A stretch of 64,000 nucleotides of DNA. Origin: Holophagales bacterium (GTDB lineage: Bacteria; Acidobacteriota; Thermoanaerobaculia; UBA5066). The notes beneath the pieces were generated by a model that was not told where the DNA came from, ran no database searches, and saw only the letters and a list, made by a program, of their open reading frames with translations. A program made the translations under genes and the position numbers. How positions within the stretch are numbered: the first letter of the stretch is position 1; every line of letters starts with the position of its first letter. Location of the stretch: contig JADKBZ010000009.1 in NCBI GenBank assembly GCA_016714815.1, positions 1 to 64,000 on the forward strand, in the 5' to 3' direction. This document shows, in pieces, positions 33,601 through 42,691 of this stretch.

Positions 33601-35000
33601 GCCCCGCCATCGTCTACACGCCGACGCGCAAGGAGGCGACGGCGCTGGCGGGAGAGCTGAAGCGTGACCTGCGGGCGGTGGCCTACCACGCGGGGATGAC
33701 CGCGCGGGACCGCGACGACGTGCAGGCGCGGTTCCTCGCCGGGAAGGCGGACGTCATCGTCGCGACGATCGCGTTCGGCATGGGGATCGACAAGGCGGAC
33801 GTGAGGACGGTGATCCACACGGGGCTGCCGGGGAGCGTCGAGGGGTACTACCAGGAGATCGGCCGCGCGGGGCGCGACGGCCTTCCGTCGCGGGCCATCC
33901 TCCTCCATTCGTACGGCGACATCCGGACGCACGAGTTCTTCCTCGGGCGCGACTACCCCGAGACGCCGGTCGTCGAGGAGATCTTCCGCGCGCTGAAGGA
34001 CGAGCCGGTCCCGACGGAGGGGCTCCAGCAGCTCGTCTCGCTCGAAGGGGACGTCTTCCAGAAGGCGCTCGAGAAGCTCTGGACCTTCGGCGGCGCCGTC
34101 ATCACCCCCGAGGGGGACGTCTCGCGCGGGAAGGAAGGCTGGCAGCGCGCCTACGAGGAGCAGCGCGAGCACCGCAAGACGCAGCTCGTCCTGATGCGCC
34201 GCTTCGCCGACGGGCCGATCTGCCGGATGCTCCAGCTCGTCCGCCACTTCGGCGACGAGGAGGACGACGGCGCCCCCTGCGGGCAGTGCGACTTCTGCGC
34301 GCCTCTGGACGGGATCGCCACGACGATGCGCAGGACGAACCCGATGGAGGAGGCGGCGCTCCGCCGCGCCCTCGAGCTCCTCCGCTCGCGCGACGGCCAG
34401 ACGACGGGGCAGCTCCACGGAGAGGTCGCGAGGCAGTTCCCGGCGGTAGACCGGCGGGCGTTCGAGGACCTCCTCGGCGGCCTCGTCCGCGCGGCGCTCG
34501 TGAGGATCGAGGACGACGAGTTCGAGAAGGACGGGCGGATCATCCGTTTCCGCCGCGTCTTCCTCACGGGCGAGGGGAGCCGGCCGGGGGCGGCGATCGA
34601 CGCGCGCGTCGCGGTCCCGCCCGCGACCGCCGCGAGGAAGAAGAAGGCGAAGGCCGCCGTTCCGAAACGGCAGCCTCTCCCGAAGCCCGTCGCGAAGGCG
34701 GCCACCGCCTCCCGGGGAGAGAGCTCGCGGGGAGAGGGAACGAAGCCGAAGCCGAAGCCCGGGCTCGAGGCGCCGGGCGCGCTTCCTGCGCTCGTCGACG
34801 CTCTCCGCCGGTGGCGCCTCGAGGAGGCGAAAAGGCACCGCCTCCCCGCGTTCCGGATCCTGACCGACCTGACGCTCCTGGACATCGCAGCCCGGAGGCC
34901 GCGCTCGGAGACCGAGCTCGCCGCCATCGGCGGCATCGGTCCGTCGAGGATGGAACGGTACGGGGCGCGGATCCTCGAGATCGTCCGGACCGGCGGATAG
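30672..35000 (+). CDS. Topoisomerase III-RecQ helicase-HRDC fusion
   Basis: 1442 residues joining two normally separate enzymes. Residues 1-625 are a type IA topoisomerase III: TOPRIM start FVAVVAEKPSVARDIAAVL, acidic D-A-G-R-E-G-E-L-I, RVQTPTLAMLVERE, and catalytic Y321 in ITYPRTDSRHLS. A glycine, alanine and serine-rich linker (about 625-755) contains an inserted palindromic repeat (codons 675-693). Residues 760-1130 are a RecQ core: MPTGAGKSLCYQLPG with K791, VVSPLIALMEDQV, VDEAHCISHWGHDFRP, TATATPRVQDDV and the motif VI EIGRAGRDG. A zinc-binding RQC segment ends CGQCDFC, and an HRDC domain closes the protein. The pair would unlink and dissolve recombination intermediates, as Sgs1/BLM-Top3 do in eukaryotes. 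No frame disruption. Confidence 0.95.
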   Translation: MPEPAFVAVVAEKPSVARDIAAVLGAAKRGTGCLWGPGHVVTWAIGHLVALAEPGQMRPEWQSWRRDRLPILPEAWPLVVQERVKEQFEAVRKVLSDPRVTEVVCATDAGREGELIFRQLYEQAGCRKPVKRLWISSLTPDAIRDGLARLKPAKEYDRLADAARGRSRADWLVGMNFSRAFTLATDEKLSVGRVQTPTLAMLVERELAIRAFVPEEYLEVLATFEGETGRYKGTWFDPAKKEDGGRRLPKDGADAAAIVARVKSGDAAIESVESKTRRVPPPLLFDLTELQRHANRLLGWSAKKTLEVAQRLYEEKKAITYPRTDSRHLSRDVAATLPKVIHALEPAWGKLFAKGTGEKPLGARYVDDAKVSDHHAIVPTPTAPRDLDREEQALYDLVVRRLLAAWHDEHVAATTTVVTAVGSPGQAVAAEAAEEKAGEAAARTPASKAAPVRVVDRFRSSGTMVVEAGWKAVEPEPASRKKDDDGEESELPPGLARGQREKVVDVAGVERKTRPPKRFTDATLLTAMETAGRTLDEKELAEAMKENGLGTPATRAEILETLLTRGYAERTGKAFSATDKGIRLIALVPESVKSPALTGRWEAQLARLQKGDGRLETFMKGIEEYVTEVVGEAFRRTPGAPRAPGTAAGPGAAGAAGSAGSLVGGAVPGGSGGSVPGVKPCITPVIHGFTPGTESGASRASGASGASGTTRDSKDTEISGPRSDVAAPGRRPAGAGAPPRPPREPVPPERLGGLLKGVFGHDAFRPYQEAVCRAVVEGRDALLVMPTGAGKSLCYQLPGLARAGTTLVVSPLIALMEDQVAKMQALGLAAERIHSGRDRAASRQVCLDYLAGKLDFLFIAPERLSVPGFPEMLAKRTPALVAVDEAHCISHWGHDFRPDYRLLGARLPLLRPAPVIALTATATPRVQDDVRAQLGLVNAGRFIHGFRRTNLAVEVAEVPPSRRGELVKEILAEEGRRPAIVYTPTRKEATALAGELKRDLRAVAYHAGMTARDRDDVQARFLAGKADVIVATIAFGMGIDKADVRTVIHTGLPGSVEGYYQEIGRAGRDGLPSRAILLHSYGDIRTHEFFLGRDYPETPVVEEIFRALKDEPVPTEGLQQLVSLEGDVFQKALEKLWTFGGAVITPEGDVSRGKEGWQRAYEEQREHRKTQLVLMRRFADGPICRMLQLVRHFGDEEDDGAPCGQCDFCAPLDGIATTMRRTNPMEEAALRRALELLRSRDGQTTGQLHGEVARQFPAVDRRAFEDLLGGLVRAALVRIEDDEFEKDGRIIRFRRVFLTGEGSRPGAAIDARVAVPPATAARKKKAKAAVPKRQPLPKPVAKAATASRGESSRGEGTKPKPKPGLEAPGALPALVDALRRWRLEEAKRHRLPAFRILTDLTLLDIAARRPRSETELAAIGGIGPSRMERYGARILEIVRTGG
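32694..32749. repeat. Palindromic repeat copy 3, inside the topoisomerase-RecQ reading frame
   Basis: 26-base perfect arms (32694-32719 and 32724-32749) around the loop GCCA. Outer 12 bases GTGCCAGGCGTG and the CGTGTATT core match copies 1 and 2; the base after GTG is A, not C, and is compensated in the other arm, and the loop-proximal bases differ. It is translated in the flexible linker as SVPGVKPCITPVIHGFTPGTES-like sequence (first 20: SVPGVKPCITPVIHGFTPGT), keeping the frame open. Sits in repetitive GC-rich linker DNA. Confidence 0.95.
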
Positions 35001-35117
35001 GGCCGGGCGCCCGGAACCGCGACGGGACGCGAGCCCGCTTCCCACGCCGGCGGTAGGATGCGAGGTGGCGCGGCGGCGTTGCGGACGCCCCGGGATCCGA
35101 ATCGAGCGGAGGACCAG

Positions 35118-35699
35118 ATGAGCGTGAAGAAGATCCTGTTTCTCGTCGGCGATTTCGTAGAGGACTACGAGGTGATGGTCCCGTTCCAGGCGCTCCTGAT
35201 GGTGGGGCACACGGTCCACGCGGTCTGCCCCGGGAAGAAGGCGGGAGACAAGGTGAAGACCGCCGTTCACGATTTCGAGGGGGACCAGACCTACACGGAG
35301 AAGCCGGGGCACCTCTTCGCCCTGAACGCCTCGTTCGACGACGTGAAGGCGGCCGACTACGACGCGCTGCTCATTCCGGGCGGGCGCGCCCCCGAGTACA
35401 TCCGGCTGAACGAAAAAGTGATCGAGATCGTCCGGCACTTCGCCGCGGCCAGCAAGCCGATCGCGGCGGTCTGCCACGGCGCGCAGCTCCTCGCCGCCGC
35501 CGGGGTCCTCGGCGGGCGCGAGTGCAGCGCCTACCCGGCCTGCGGTCCCGACGTGACGCGTGCCGACGGGACCTACATGAACATCCCGGTCGACGCCGCG
35601 CACGTCGACGGGAACCTCGTCACCGCCCCCGCCTGGCCCGCGCACCCGGCCTGGCTCGCGGCGTTCCTGAAGGTCCTCGGGACGAAGATCGAACCCTAA
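35118..35699 (+). CDS. DJ-1/PfpI-family protein
   Basis: 193 residues. Class I glutamine amidotransferase-like fold: KKILFLVGDFVEDYEVMVPF at the start, a LLIPGGRAPEYIR loop, and the nucleophile elbow cysteine in AAVCHGAQLLAAAGVL. The acidic residue preceding the fold (E in VEDYEV) and the cysteine fit the YhbO/PfpI type, linked to deglycase, protease-like or chaperone activity in stress. GGAGG lies 5 bases before the ATG. A TAGGAT box at 35053-35058 could be its -10. Cytoplasmic. Function within this set is uncertain; family assignment is firm. Confidence 0.92.
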   Translation: MSVKKILFLVGDFVEDYEVMVPFQALLMVGHTVHAVCPGKKAGDKVKTAVHDFEGDQTYTEKPGHLFALNASFDDVKAADYDALLIPGGRAPEYIRLNEKVIEIVRHFAAASKPIAAVCHGAQLLAAAGVLGGRECSAYPACGPDVTRADGTYMNIPVDAAHVDGNLVTAPAWPAHPAWLAAFLKVLGTKIEP

Positions 35700-35740
35700 A
35701 ACCCTGGGAGCCCGGGGGGGCTGCCGCGAAGGCGAAAGCT

Positions 35741-38700
35741 ATGATGTCCGGTCAGCCGATGAGTGGGGCGCGGGGCCCTGTCGAGGAGCCCGGAGGGGTG
35801 GGATCCGAGCCCGATCCGGGCCTCTCGAATCGTCCCCTCGGCCAGATTCTCGACGTCGCCGTCCTCAGGACCCTCGTGGACGGCGCCTTCGAGCTGACGG
35901 GGATCCCCGCCGCGATCGTCGACCTCGACGGGAACGTCCTTCTGAAGTCCGAGTGGCAGGACGTCTGCGGCCGGTTCCACCGGCTGCATCCCGAGACGAG
36001 AGCGGCGTGCGTCGAGAGCGACACGCTCCCGGCCCGGAAGGTCCCGCCGGGGACGTACTGCGAGAGCCGCTGCGGAAACGGCCTCTGGGACGTCTCGGCG
36101 CCCCTGTTCGAGGCGGACCGCCACGTCGGGAACCTCTTCGTGGGTCAGTTCTTCTACGAGGACGAAACCCTGGACCTCGACGCCTTCCGCGAGCGCGCCC
36201 GCCGTCTCGGGTTCGACGAGGCGGCCTACCTGGCGGCCGTCGGGCGGGTGCCGCGCTGGAGCCGCGAGCGGGTCGCGACCGTGATGGGGTACTACGCGGC
36301 GGTCGCGGGCGTCCTCTCCGCCGTCGCGACCCGGACCTCGGAGCTGGGCCGGATGCTGGCGGAGAAGGAACGGCTCGTCGCCTCCCTCGAGGAGAGCGAG
36401 GAGCAGTATCGCCAACTCGTCGAGAACCTTCAGGCCGGGGTCGTCGTCCACGGGCCGGACACCCGGATCCTCTTCGCGAACCCGCAGGCGTGCCGCATTC
36501 TGGGCCTCAGCCACGACCAGCTCCTCGGGAAGGAAGCCGTCGATCCGGCCTGGTCCTTCCTTTCCGCCCAGGGCCGGCGGCTGGAAGCGGCGGAGTACCC
36601 GGTGAGCCGCGTGGTCGCGACCGGAGAGCCTCTCGAGAACCTCGTCATCGGAATGCACGACCCGGCGTCGGGAGAGGACAGCTGGGCCGTCGCGACGGCC
36701 TTTCCCGAGAGGACGCCCCAGGGACACCTCCGGCAGGTCGTCGTCTCGTTCGTCGACATCACGGCGCAGCGCCGGGCCCAGGGCGAACTCTCCGCCATCG
36801 CGCGGATCTCGAGGCACTTCCAGCAAGCGCTCCCCGTCTCGGAGATCTACGCCCACGCGGCCGAGAGCCTCTCGTCGCTCCTCCGCTTTCCCCTCGTCGG
36901 TATCGAGCTCTACGACCGGGAGAAGGGCGAAATGGTTTTCGCCGGGGTCGCCGGGATGCCAGGTGTCGAGCCGGGGATGCGGGTCCCCGTCGCCGAAACG
37001 CTCTCCGGCGTCGTCGCCACCACCGGCACGGCCTGCTGCGAGGTCCGCGCGCGGACCCGCGAAGGGTACCGGCACGAGTCGCTCCGCAGGCTCGCCGTCG
37101 AGACCTTCCTCTGCGTGCCGGTGGTCCTGAGGGGCGAGGTCGTCGGGACGATCGCGCTCGCCGATCGAGTCTCCCGCCGGGACGCCCGCTACTGGCTCGG
37201 GAGCCTGACGACGGTCTCGCAGGCGCTCGCTCAGGAGCTGGCGCGCCGGAAGGCCGAGGACGCCCTGCGCGAGAGCGAGGGGCGGCTCCGGCTCGCCGCG
37301 GACGCGGCCGACCTCGGGATCTGGTTCAACGACCTGCGGACGGGACGGGTCCGCGGGGACGAGAGAGCGAAGCGGCAGTTCGGAGTGGAGGTCGAGGAGG
37401 TCCCGTTCGAGGAGGTCCTCGCCCGAATTCACCCGGACGACGTCCCCCTGCTCGTCGGGGCGGTCAACGAGGCGATCGGCGGGGCGGCGCGCGGGATTCC
37501 GGAGGACGAGCGGGGATCGCTCGAGTACCGAATCGTCCGGCCGGACGGAGAGATCCGCTGGCTTTCGGTTTTCGTCCGGATCCAATACGCCGGCGAGGGA
37601 AGCGAACGGCGGGCCGTCGCGATCGTCGGCACGAGCCAGGACGTCACCGCACGCAAGCGGGCCGAGGAGGCCCAGCTCCGGACGCAGAAGCTGGAGGCGC
37701 TCGGAACGCTGGCCGGCGGGGTGGCGCACGACTTCAACAACGTCCTCATGGCGATCCGGGGGAACGCCACGCTCGCGGCCGAGGAGCTTCCCGTCGGGCA
37801 CCCCGTCCGCGACCTCGTCGCCGAGATCGACCGGGCGGGGCTTCGCGCCGTCGCGCTCGTGAAGCAGATCCTCGCCTTCGCGCGCCCCGAGGAGAGAGCG
37901 CTCGCCGTCGGGTCGCTCGCTCCCGTCGTCGACGAGGCCCTGCGCCTCCTCCGCGCGACGCTGCCTGCCGAGATCGCGATTCGAACGGCCTGGAACGAAG
38001 CGCTCCCACCCGTGGCGGTCGATCCCGGTCAGGTCCATCAGGCCGTCGTGAACCTCGTGACGAACGCCGCCCACGCCATCGGCCGCCGCCCGGGGCGGAT
38101 CGACCTCGAGCTCTCCCTCCGGGACGTGGGGGAGGAGTCGGCGACGGCGGCGCCCGGGATCGGGAGCGGTCGCCACGTCTGCCTCTCCGTGCGCGACGAC
38201 GGCTGCGGAATGGACCCCGCGACGCGCGCCCGCGCCTTCGACCCCTTCTTCACGACGAAGCGAACCGGGGAGGGGACGGGGCTCGGGCTCTCGATCGTGC
38301 ACGGGATCATGCGGGCGCACGGGGGCGCGGTCGAGCTCCGGAGCAAGCCGGAACGGGGGACGACGGTCACGCTCTATTTCCCGGCCGCCGAGGCGCCGGC
38401 CGAGCCCGCCCCGGTCGTGCCGCCGCAGGACGGCCGACGCCGGACGGAGCGGATCCTCGTCGTGGACGACGACGAGGCGGTCGCGATCCTGAGCCGGCGG
38501 TCCCTCGGCCGCCTCGGCTACGTGGTGACGACGTTCACCGATCCCGCCGAGGCGGTCGCCGCGTTCACGGGGGCGCCCGAGGCGTACGACGCCGTCGTGA
38601 CCGACATCTCGATGCCCGGGATGACGGGTTTCGACGTGGCCGCGGCGATCCTGGCCGCGCGGCCCGGGGTTCCTCTCGTGATCACCTCGGGGTACATCCG

Positions 38701-38818
38701 GCCCGAAGACGAAGCGGCTGCGGCTCGACTCGGGGTGAAGGCGCTGATCGCCAAGCCGGACACCGTCGACGACCTGGCCGGGGTCCTCGACGGGATCTTC
38801 CGGGCCGGGGCCGCGTGA
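35741..38818 (+). CDS. PocR-PAS-GAF-PAS hybrid histidine kinase with one receiver
   Basis: About 1025 residues from ATG 35741; ATG 35759 is a good alternative because TATGAT at 35740-35745 looks like a -10 box overlapping the first start. A PocR sensory domain (about 25-190) has conserved cysteines in VCGRFHRLHPETRAACVESD. PAS, GAF (CCEVRARTREG) and PAS_3 domains follow, then a kinase core with the histidine in LAGGVAHDFNNVLMAIRGNA, N-box VVNLVTNAAHAI and G2 GTGLGLSIVHG, and a C-terminal receiver (VVTDISMPGMTG, lysine in LIAKPDT). PocR domains bind small diols or hydrocarbon derivatives in some systems. The stop overlaps the start of a paralogue by one base. Confidence 0.9.
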   Translation: MMSGQPMSGARGPVEEPGGVGSEPDPGLSNRPLGQILDVAVLRTLVDGAFELTGIPAAIVDLDGNVLLKSEWQDVCGRFHRLHPETRAACVESDTLPARKVPPGTYCESRCGNGLWDVSAPLFEADRHVGNLFVGQFFYEDETLDLDAFRERARRLGFDEAAYLAAVGRVPRWSRERVATVMGYYAAVAGVLSAVATRTSELGRMLAEKERLVASLEESEEQYRQLVENLQAGVVVHGPDTRILFANPQACRILGLSHDQLLGKEAVDPAWSFLSAQGRRLEAAEYPVSRVVATGEPLENLVIGMHDPASGEDSWAVATAFPERTPQGHLRQVVVSFVDITAQRRAQGELSAIARISRHFQQALPVSEIYAHAAESLSSLLRFPLVGIELYDREKGEMVFAGVAGMPGVEPGMRVPVAETLSGVVATTGTACCEVRARTREGYRHESLRRLAVETFLCVPVVLRGEVVGTIALADRVSRRDARYWLGSLTTVSQALAQELARRKAEDALRESEGRLRLAADAADLGIWFNDLRTGRVRGDERAKRQFGVEVEEVPFEEVLARIHPDDVPLLVGAVNEAIGGAARGIPEDERGSLEYRIVRPDGEIRWLSVFVRIQYAGEGSERRAVAIVGTSQDVTARKRAEEAQLRTQKLEALGTLAGGVAHDFNNVLMAIRGNATLAAEELPVGHPVRDLVAEIDRAGLRAVALVKQILAFARPEERALAVGSLAPVVDEALRLLRATLPAEIAIRTAWNEALPPVAVDPGQVHQAVVNLVTNAAHAIGRRPGRIDLELSLRDVGEESATAAPGIGSGRHVCLSVRDDGCGMDPATRARAFDPFFTTKRTGEGTGLGLSIVHGIMRAHGGAVELRSKPERGTTVTLYFPAAEAPAEPAPVVPPQDGRRRTERILVVDDDEAVAILSRRSLGRLGYVVTTFTDPAEAVAAFTGAPEAYDAVVTDISMPGMTGFDVAAAILAARPGVPLVITSGYIRPEDEAAAARLGVKALIAKPDTVDDLAGVLDGIFRAGAA

Positions 38819-41800
38819 TGGAGAGACGCCTCGCCGACCTCGTCGATCTTTCGGCCCTCCACGCGCTCCTCGACGGCTCCCACCGCCTGACGGGGATCCC
38901 TGCCGCGATCCAGGACCTCGAAGGGAACCTCGTCCTCCGGACAGGAGGGCAGGAGGTCTGCCGGCGGTTCCACCTCGCCCACCCCGGGACGCACGCGGCC
39001 TGCGTGGAGAGCGATACGACGATCGCCTCGGAGGCGGCGTTCGGCGAGGTGAAGGTCCACCGGTGCCTCAACGGCCTCACGGCGTTCTCGACCCCGATCG
39101 TCGCCGCCGGCCGTCCCGTCGCGAACCTGATCGTCGGTCCGTTCTTCCTCGACGACGACGTCGTCGACCTGGAGCAGTTTCGCGCCCGCGCGCGAGAGTT
39201 CGGGTTCGACGAGGCGGAGTACCTCGCCTCGGTCTCGGCCATCCCGCGCTGGAGCCGCGAGAAGGTCTCGGCGGCCTCGGCCTACTACGCGGGCCTGGCC
39301 GGGATGATCTCCTCGCTCACCGAGCGGAAGGCTGCCGAGGAGAAGGTCGAGCAGCAGCTCGCGCTCCTCGAGCTCGCCCAGAAGATGGCCGGAATCGGCT
39401 ACTGGAGCTGCGACGGCGCGACGGGAACGCCGCAGTGGTCGGAGCAGATGTACGCGATCTTCGGCCGGGATCCCGTCCTGGGTCCGCCGACGCACGACGA
39501 GCTCTGCCGGACCCTCCACCCGGACGACCGCGAGCCTTTCGAGGAGGCCGTCCGCCGCGCCGTCCTGGGAACGCCGTACGACCTCGTTCTCCGGGTCATC
39601 CTCCCGGACGGGAGCCTTCGCTGGATCGCGACGCAGGGGCGTCCGCGCCACTCGGCGGACGGCAGCCTTCTGCACCTCTTCGGGACCTCGCAGGACGTCA
39701 CCCCCACGCGGCAACGGGAGGAGGAGCTCCGCTCGGGAGAGGCCCGGTTCCAGGCCCTCTTCGAGCACTCGCCCATCGCGATCTGGGAGGAGGACTTCTC
39801 GGAGGTGCGGCGGGAGCTCGACGCCCTCCGGGCCACGGGGATCGACGACCTCGCGCGTCACCTCGCCGGGCATCCCGAGGTCGTCGCCCGCTGCGCCGGC
39901 CTCGTCCGGATTCTCCAGATCAACGAATCGAGCGTGCGGCTCTTCGGCGCGGCGAGCAAGGACGAGGTCGTGCTCCACCTTCCCGAGTACTTCGTCGAGG
40001 AGTCCCTCCCGGCCTTCCGGGAAGAGCTCGTCGCGCTCGCCGGGGGAGCGACGCGTTTCGAGTGCGAGGTGCCGGTCGACCACCGGGCCGCCGGCCGGAA
40101 GGTTCTCCAGCTGAGCCTCGCCGTCGAGCCGGGCTACGAGGAAACGCTCGGACGGGTGATCGTCTCCGTGGTCGACGTCACCGAGCGCCGGGAGGCCGAG
40201 GAGGCGATCCGGGTCAGCGAGGAGCAGCACCGGAGGCTCGTCGAGCACCTGCAGGCGGGAGTCGTCGTCCACGGCCCCGACACGAGGATTCGCTTCGCGA
40301 ACGCCAAGGCGAAGGCCCTTCTGGGGCTCTCCGAAGACGAGATCCAGGGGCGGGTCGCTATCGATCCCGCGTGGTGCTTCCTCGCCGAGGACGGCCGGCG
40401 GCTCGCGATCGAGGAATACCCGGTGAGCCGGGTGGTCTCGACCGGCCTGCCGGTCGACGACCTCGTGCTGGGGACCCGCGACCCGAGGTCGAAGGAGGAC
40501 CGGTGGGTCGTCGTGACTGCGTTCCCGGAGAAGGACGATCGCGGGGAGCTGCAGCACGTCGTTGTGTCGTTCCTCGACATCACGAACCGGCGAAGGTCCG
40601 ATGCCGAGCTCGAGGCCGTCGCGAGGATCACGAGGCTCTTCCGCCTTGCCCTGCCTCTCGAAGAGACGTTCCGCGAGGTGTCTCGCATCCTCTCGACGGC
40701 GCTCCGTTTCCCGCTTGCCGTCATCGGGACCTACCAGCGAGACCGGCAGGAGATGACGATCGCCGGGGCCGTCGGAATGCCGGGATTCGTCGAGGGAACG
40801 AGCTACCCGGCCGACCGGACCCTCGCCGGGGGGGTCGCCCGGAGCGGTGTGCCCTGCTGCGAGCGGAGGCTGGGGCTCGACCCGTCCCTGGAAGCCGCAT
40901 TCCTGAGGGGCCTCGGCTACGAGACTTTCATCTGCGTCCCGATCGACGTCCAGGGGGAGGTCGCCGGGACGGTCGCGGTCGGCGACCACGTCTCCCGCGC
41001 GGACGCCGCCTCCTGGCTCGCGACGCTGACGGCCGTCGCCGGGGCGCTCTCCCAGGAGCTGGCGCGCCGCGGCGCCGAGGATGCCCTCCGCCGGAGCGAG
41101 CGGAAATACCGGCGGCTCCACGAGAGCATGACCGACGCCTTCGTGGAGGTCGACCTGGCGGGCCGCGTGCGGGAGTTCAACCGGACTTACCAGGAGATGC
41201 TCGGATACACGCAGGACGAGCTTCTGGCGCTGACCTACCAGGAGCTGACGCCCGAGAAGTGGCACGCCGCGGAGGCGGCGATCGTGCAGGAGCAGATCCT
41301 GCCGCTCGGCCATTCCGCCGTCTACGAGAAGGAGTACCGGAGGAAGGACGGGACGGTATTCCCGGTCGAGCTGCGGTCCTTCCTCGTACGGGACGACTCC
41401 GGGGCTCCGGAGGCGATCTGGGGGATCGCCCGCGACATCACGGCGCGAAAGCGCTCCGAGGCGGTGCAGCTGCAGACCCAGAAGCTGCAGGCGCTCGGGA
41501 CGCTCGCCGGAGGTGTGGCGCACGACTTCAACAACATCCTCCTCGCCATTCGCGGGAACGCGAGCCTGGCGGCTGAGGAGCTTCCCGAAGGCCACCCGGT
41601 CCGTGAGCTCGTGCAGGAGATCGACCGGGCGGGGGTGCGTGCCGCGGGGCTCGTGCGGCAGATCCTCGCCTTCGCGCGGCCCCGGGAGAGCGCGAAAGCC
41701 GCGGTCGCCCTCGGGCCGGTCGTCGACGAGGCGCTGGGGCTCCTGCGGGCCACGCTCCCGGCGCAGATCGAGATCCGCAGCTCCCTGGCCGCGGAGGTCT

Positions 41801-42612
41801 CTCCCGTCGCGGTGGACGCGGACCAGCTCCACCAGGCCCTGGTGAACGTCGTGACGAACGCGGCGCTGGCCATCGGCCGCCGTGCGGGGCGGATCGACGT
41901 CACGCTGGAGGCGAAGAACGTGGGGGAGGAGACCGGAGCCTCGGTGCCGGGCCTCCGGCTCGGGCGCTACGCGTGCCTGACGGTCGCCGACGACGGATGC
42001 GGCATGGACGCCGCGACCCTCGCGAGGGCGTTCGACCCGTTCTTCACGACGAGGCGTCCCGGGGAGGGAACCGGCCTCGGTCTCTCGATCGTCCACGGGA
42101 TCATGCAAGGGCACGGCGGGGCCGTGGCGATCCGGAGCACGCCCGGGGCCGGTACCATCGTGACCCTCTACTTCCCCGCGGTGGCCGCTCCCGCGGCGAA
42201 GGCTCCGGATACGCCCCGGGCGGCTGCCGGGAAGCGGGGGGAGCGAATCCTCCTCGTGGACGACGACGACGCGATCGCCGCCCTGGGGCGGCGCTCCCTC
42301 GGGCGCCTCGGGTATGTCGTGACGGCCTTCACCGAACCCGCTCTCGCGGTCGCGGATTTCGCGAAGGCCCCGGAGGCGTACGACGCCGTCGTGACCGACA
42401 TCTCCATGCCGGGAATGACGGGCTTCGACGTCGCCGCGGCGGTCCTGGCGGCGCGGCCGGGGATTCCCGTCGTCATCACCTCGGGCTACATCCGGCCCGA
42501 GGACGAGGTCTCCGCGGCCCGGCTCGGGGTGAAGGCTCTCATCGCCAAGCCCGACACGGTGGACGAGCTGGCCGGGGCTCTCGACCGGATCTTTCGGGCC
42601 GAAGTTACTTGA
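38818..42612 (+). CDS. PocR-multi-PAS-GAF hybrid histidine kinase (tandem paralogue)
   Basis: 1264 residues; its ATG shares one base with the preceding stop (TGATG). The order is PocR (8-165, VCRRFHLAHPGTHAACVESD), PAS_3 (about 180-300), PAS (305-450), PAS (460-585), GAF (590-740), PAS (755-870), kinase core with LAGGVAHDFNNILLAIRGNA, HATPase with GTGLGLSIVHGIM, and a receiver with VVTDISMPGMTGFDVAAAVL. The PocR, central PAS, GAF, kinase and receiver regions closely match the upstream gene, so this is a tandem duplication with two extra PAS inserts near the front. It has no output domain, and no response regulator with a DNA-binding domain is nearby. Confidence 0.9.
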   Translation: MERRLADLVDLSALHALLDGSHRLTGIPAAIQDLEGNLVLRTGGQEVCRRFHLAHPGTHAACVESDTTIASEAAFGEVKVHRCLNGLTAFSTPIVAAGRPVANLIVGPFFLDDDVVDLEQFRARAREFGFDEAEYLASVSAIPRWSREKVSAASAYYAGLAGMISSLTERKAAEEKVEQQLALLELAQKMAGIGYWSCDGATGTPQWSEQMYAIFGRDPVLGPPTHDELCRTLHPDDREPFEEAVRRAVLGTPYDLVLRVILPDGSLRWIATQGRPRHSADGSLLHLFGTSQDVTPTRQREEELRSGEARFQALFEHSPIAIWEEDFSEVRRELDALRATGIDDLARHLAGHPEVVARCAGLVRILQINESSVRLFGAASKDEVVLHLPEYFVEESLPAFREELVALAGGATRFECEVPVDHRAAGRKVLQLSLAVEPGYEETLGRVIVSVVDVTERREAEEAIRVSEEQHRRLVEHLQAGVVVHGPDTRIRFANAKAKALLGLSEDEIQGRVAIDPAWCFLAEDGRRLAIEEYPVSRVVSTGLPVDDLVLGTRDPRSKEDRWVVVTAFPEKDDRGELQHVVVSFLDITNRRRSDAELEAVARITRLFRLALPLEETFREVSRILSTALRFPLAVIGTYQRDRQEMTIAGAVGMPGFVEGTSYPADRTLAGGVARSGVPCCERRLGLDPSLEAAFLRGLGYETFICVPIDVQGEVAGTVAVGDHVSRADAASWLATLTAVAGALSQELARRGAEDALRRSERKYRRLHESMTDAFVEVDLAGRVREFNRTYQEMLGYTQDELLALTYQELTPEKWHAAEAAIVQEQILPLGHSAVYEKEYRRKDGTVFPVELRSFLVRDDSGAPEAIWGIARDITARKRSEAVQLQTQKLQALGTLAGGVAHDFNNILLAIRGNASLAAEELPEGHPVRELVQEIDRAGVRAAGLVRQILAFARPRESAKAAVALGPVVDEALGLLRATLPAQIEIRSSLAAEVSPVAVDADQLHQALVNVVTNAALAIGRRAGRIDVTLEAKNVGEETGASVPGLRLGRYACLTVADDGCGMDAATLARAFDPFFTTRRPGEGTGLGLSIVHGIMQGHGGAVAIRSTPGAGTIVTLYFPAVAAPAAKAPDTPRAAAGKRGERILLVDDDDAIAALGRRSLGRLGYVVTAFTEPALAVADFAKAPEAYDAVVTDISMPGMTGFDVAAAVLAARPGIPVVITSGYIRPEDEVSAARLGVKALIAKPDTVDELAGALDRIFRAEVT

Positions 42613-42691
42613 ATCGAATGACTTGCGTGGCCGGGGCCGCAGGTGCGGACGGAAGCGCCTTCGCCTCCGCCCGCCTCTGCGATCATCCGGC

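Noticed and set aside
27303..35645. A minus-strand open frame of 2780 codons
   Set aside because: It runs antisense to the TopoIII-RecQ and DJ-1 genes and across kinase genes. Very high GC with third-position bias leaves long open antisense frames; no domain or motif appears in its translation outside the true kinase piece.
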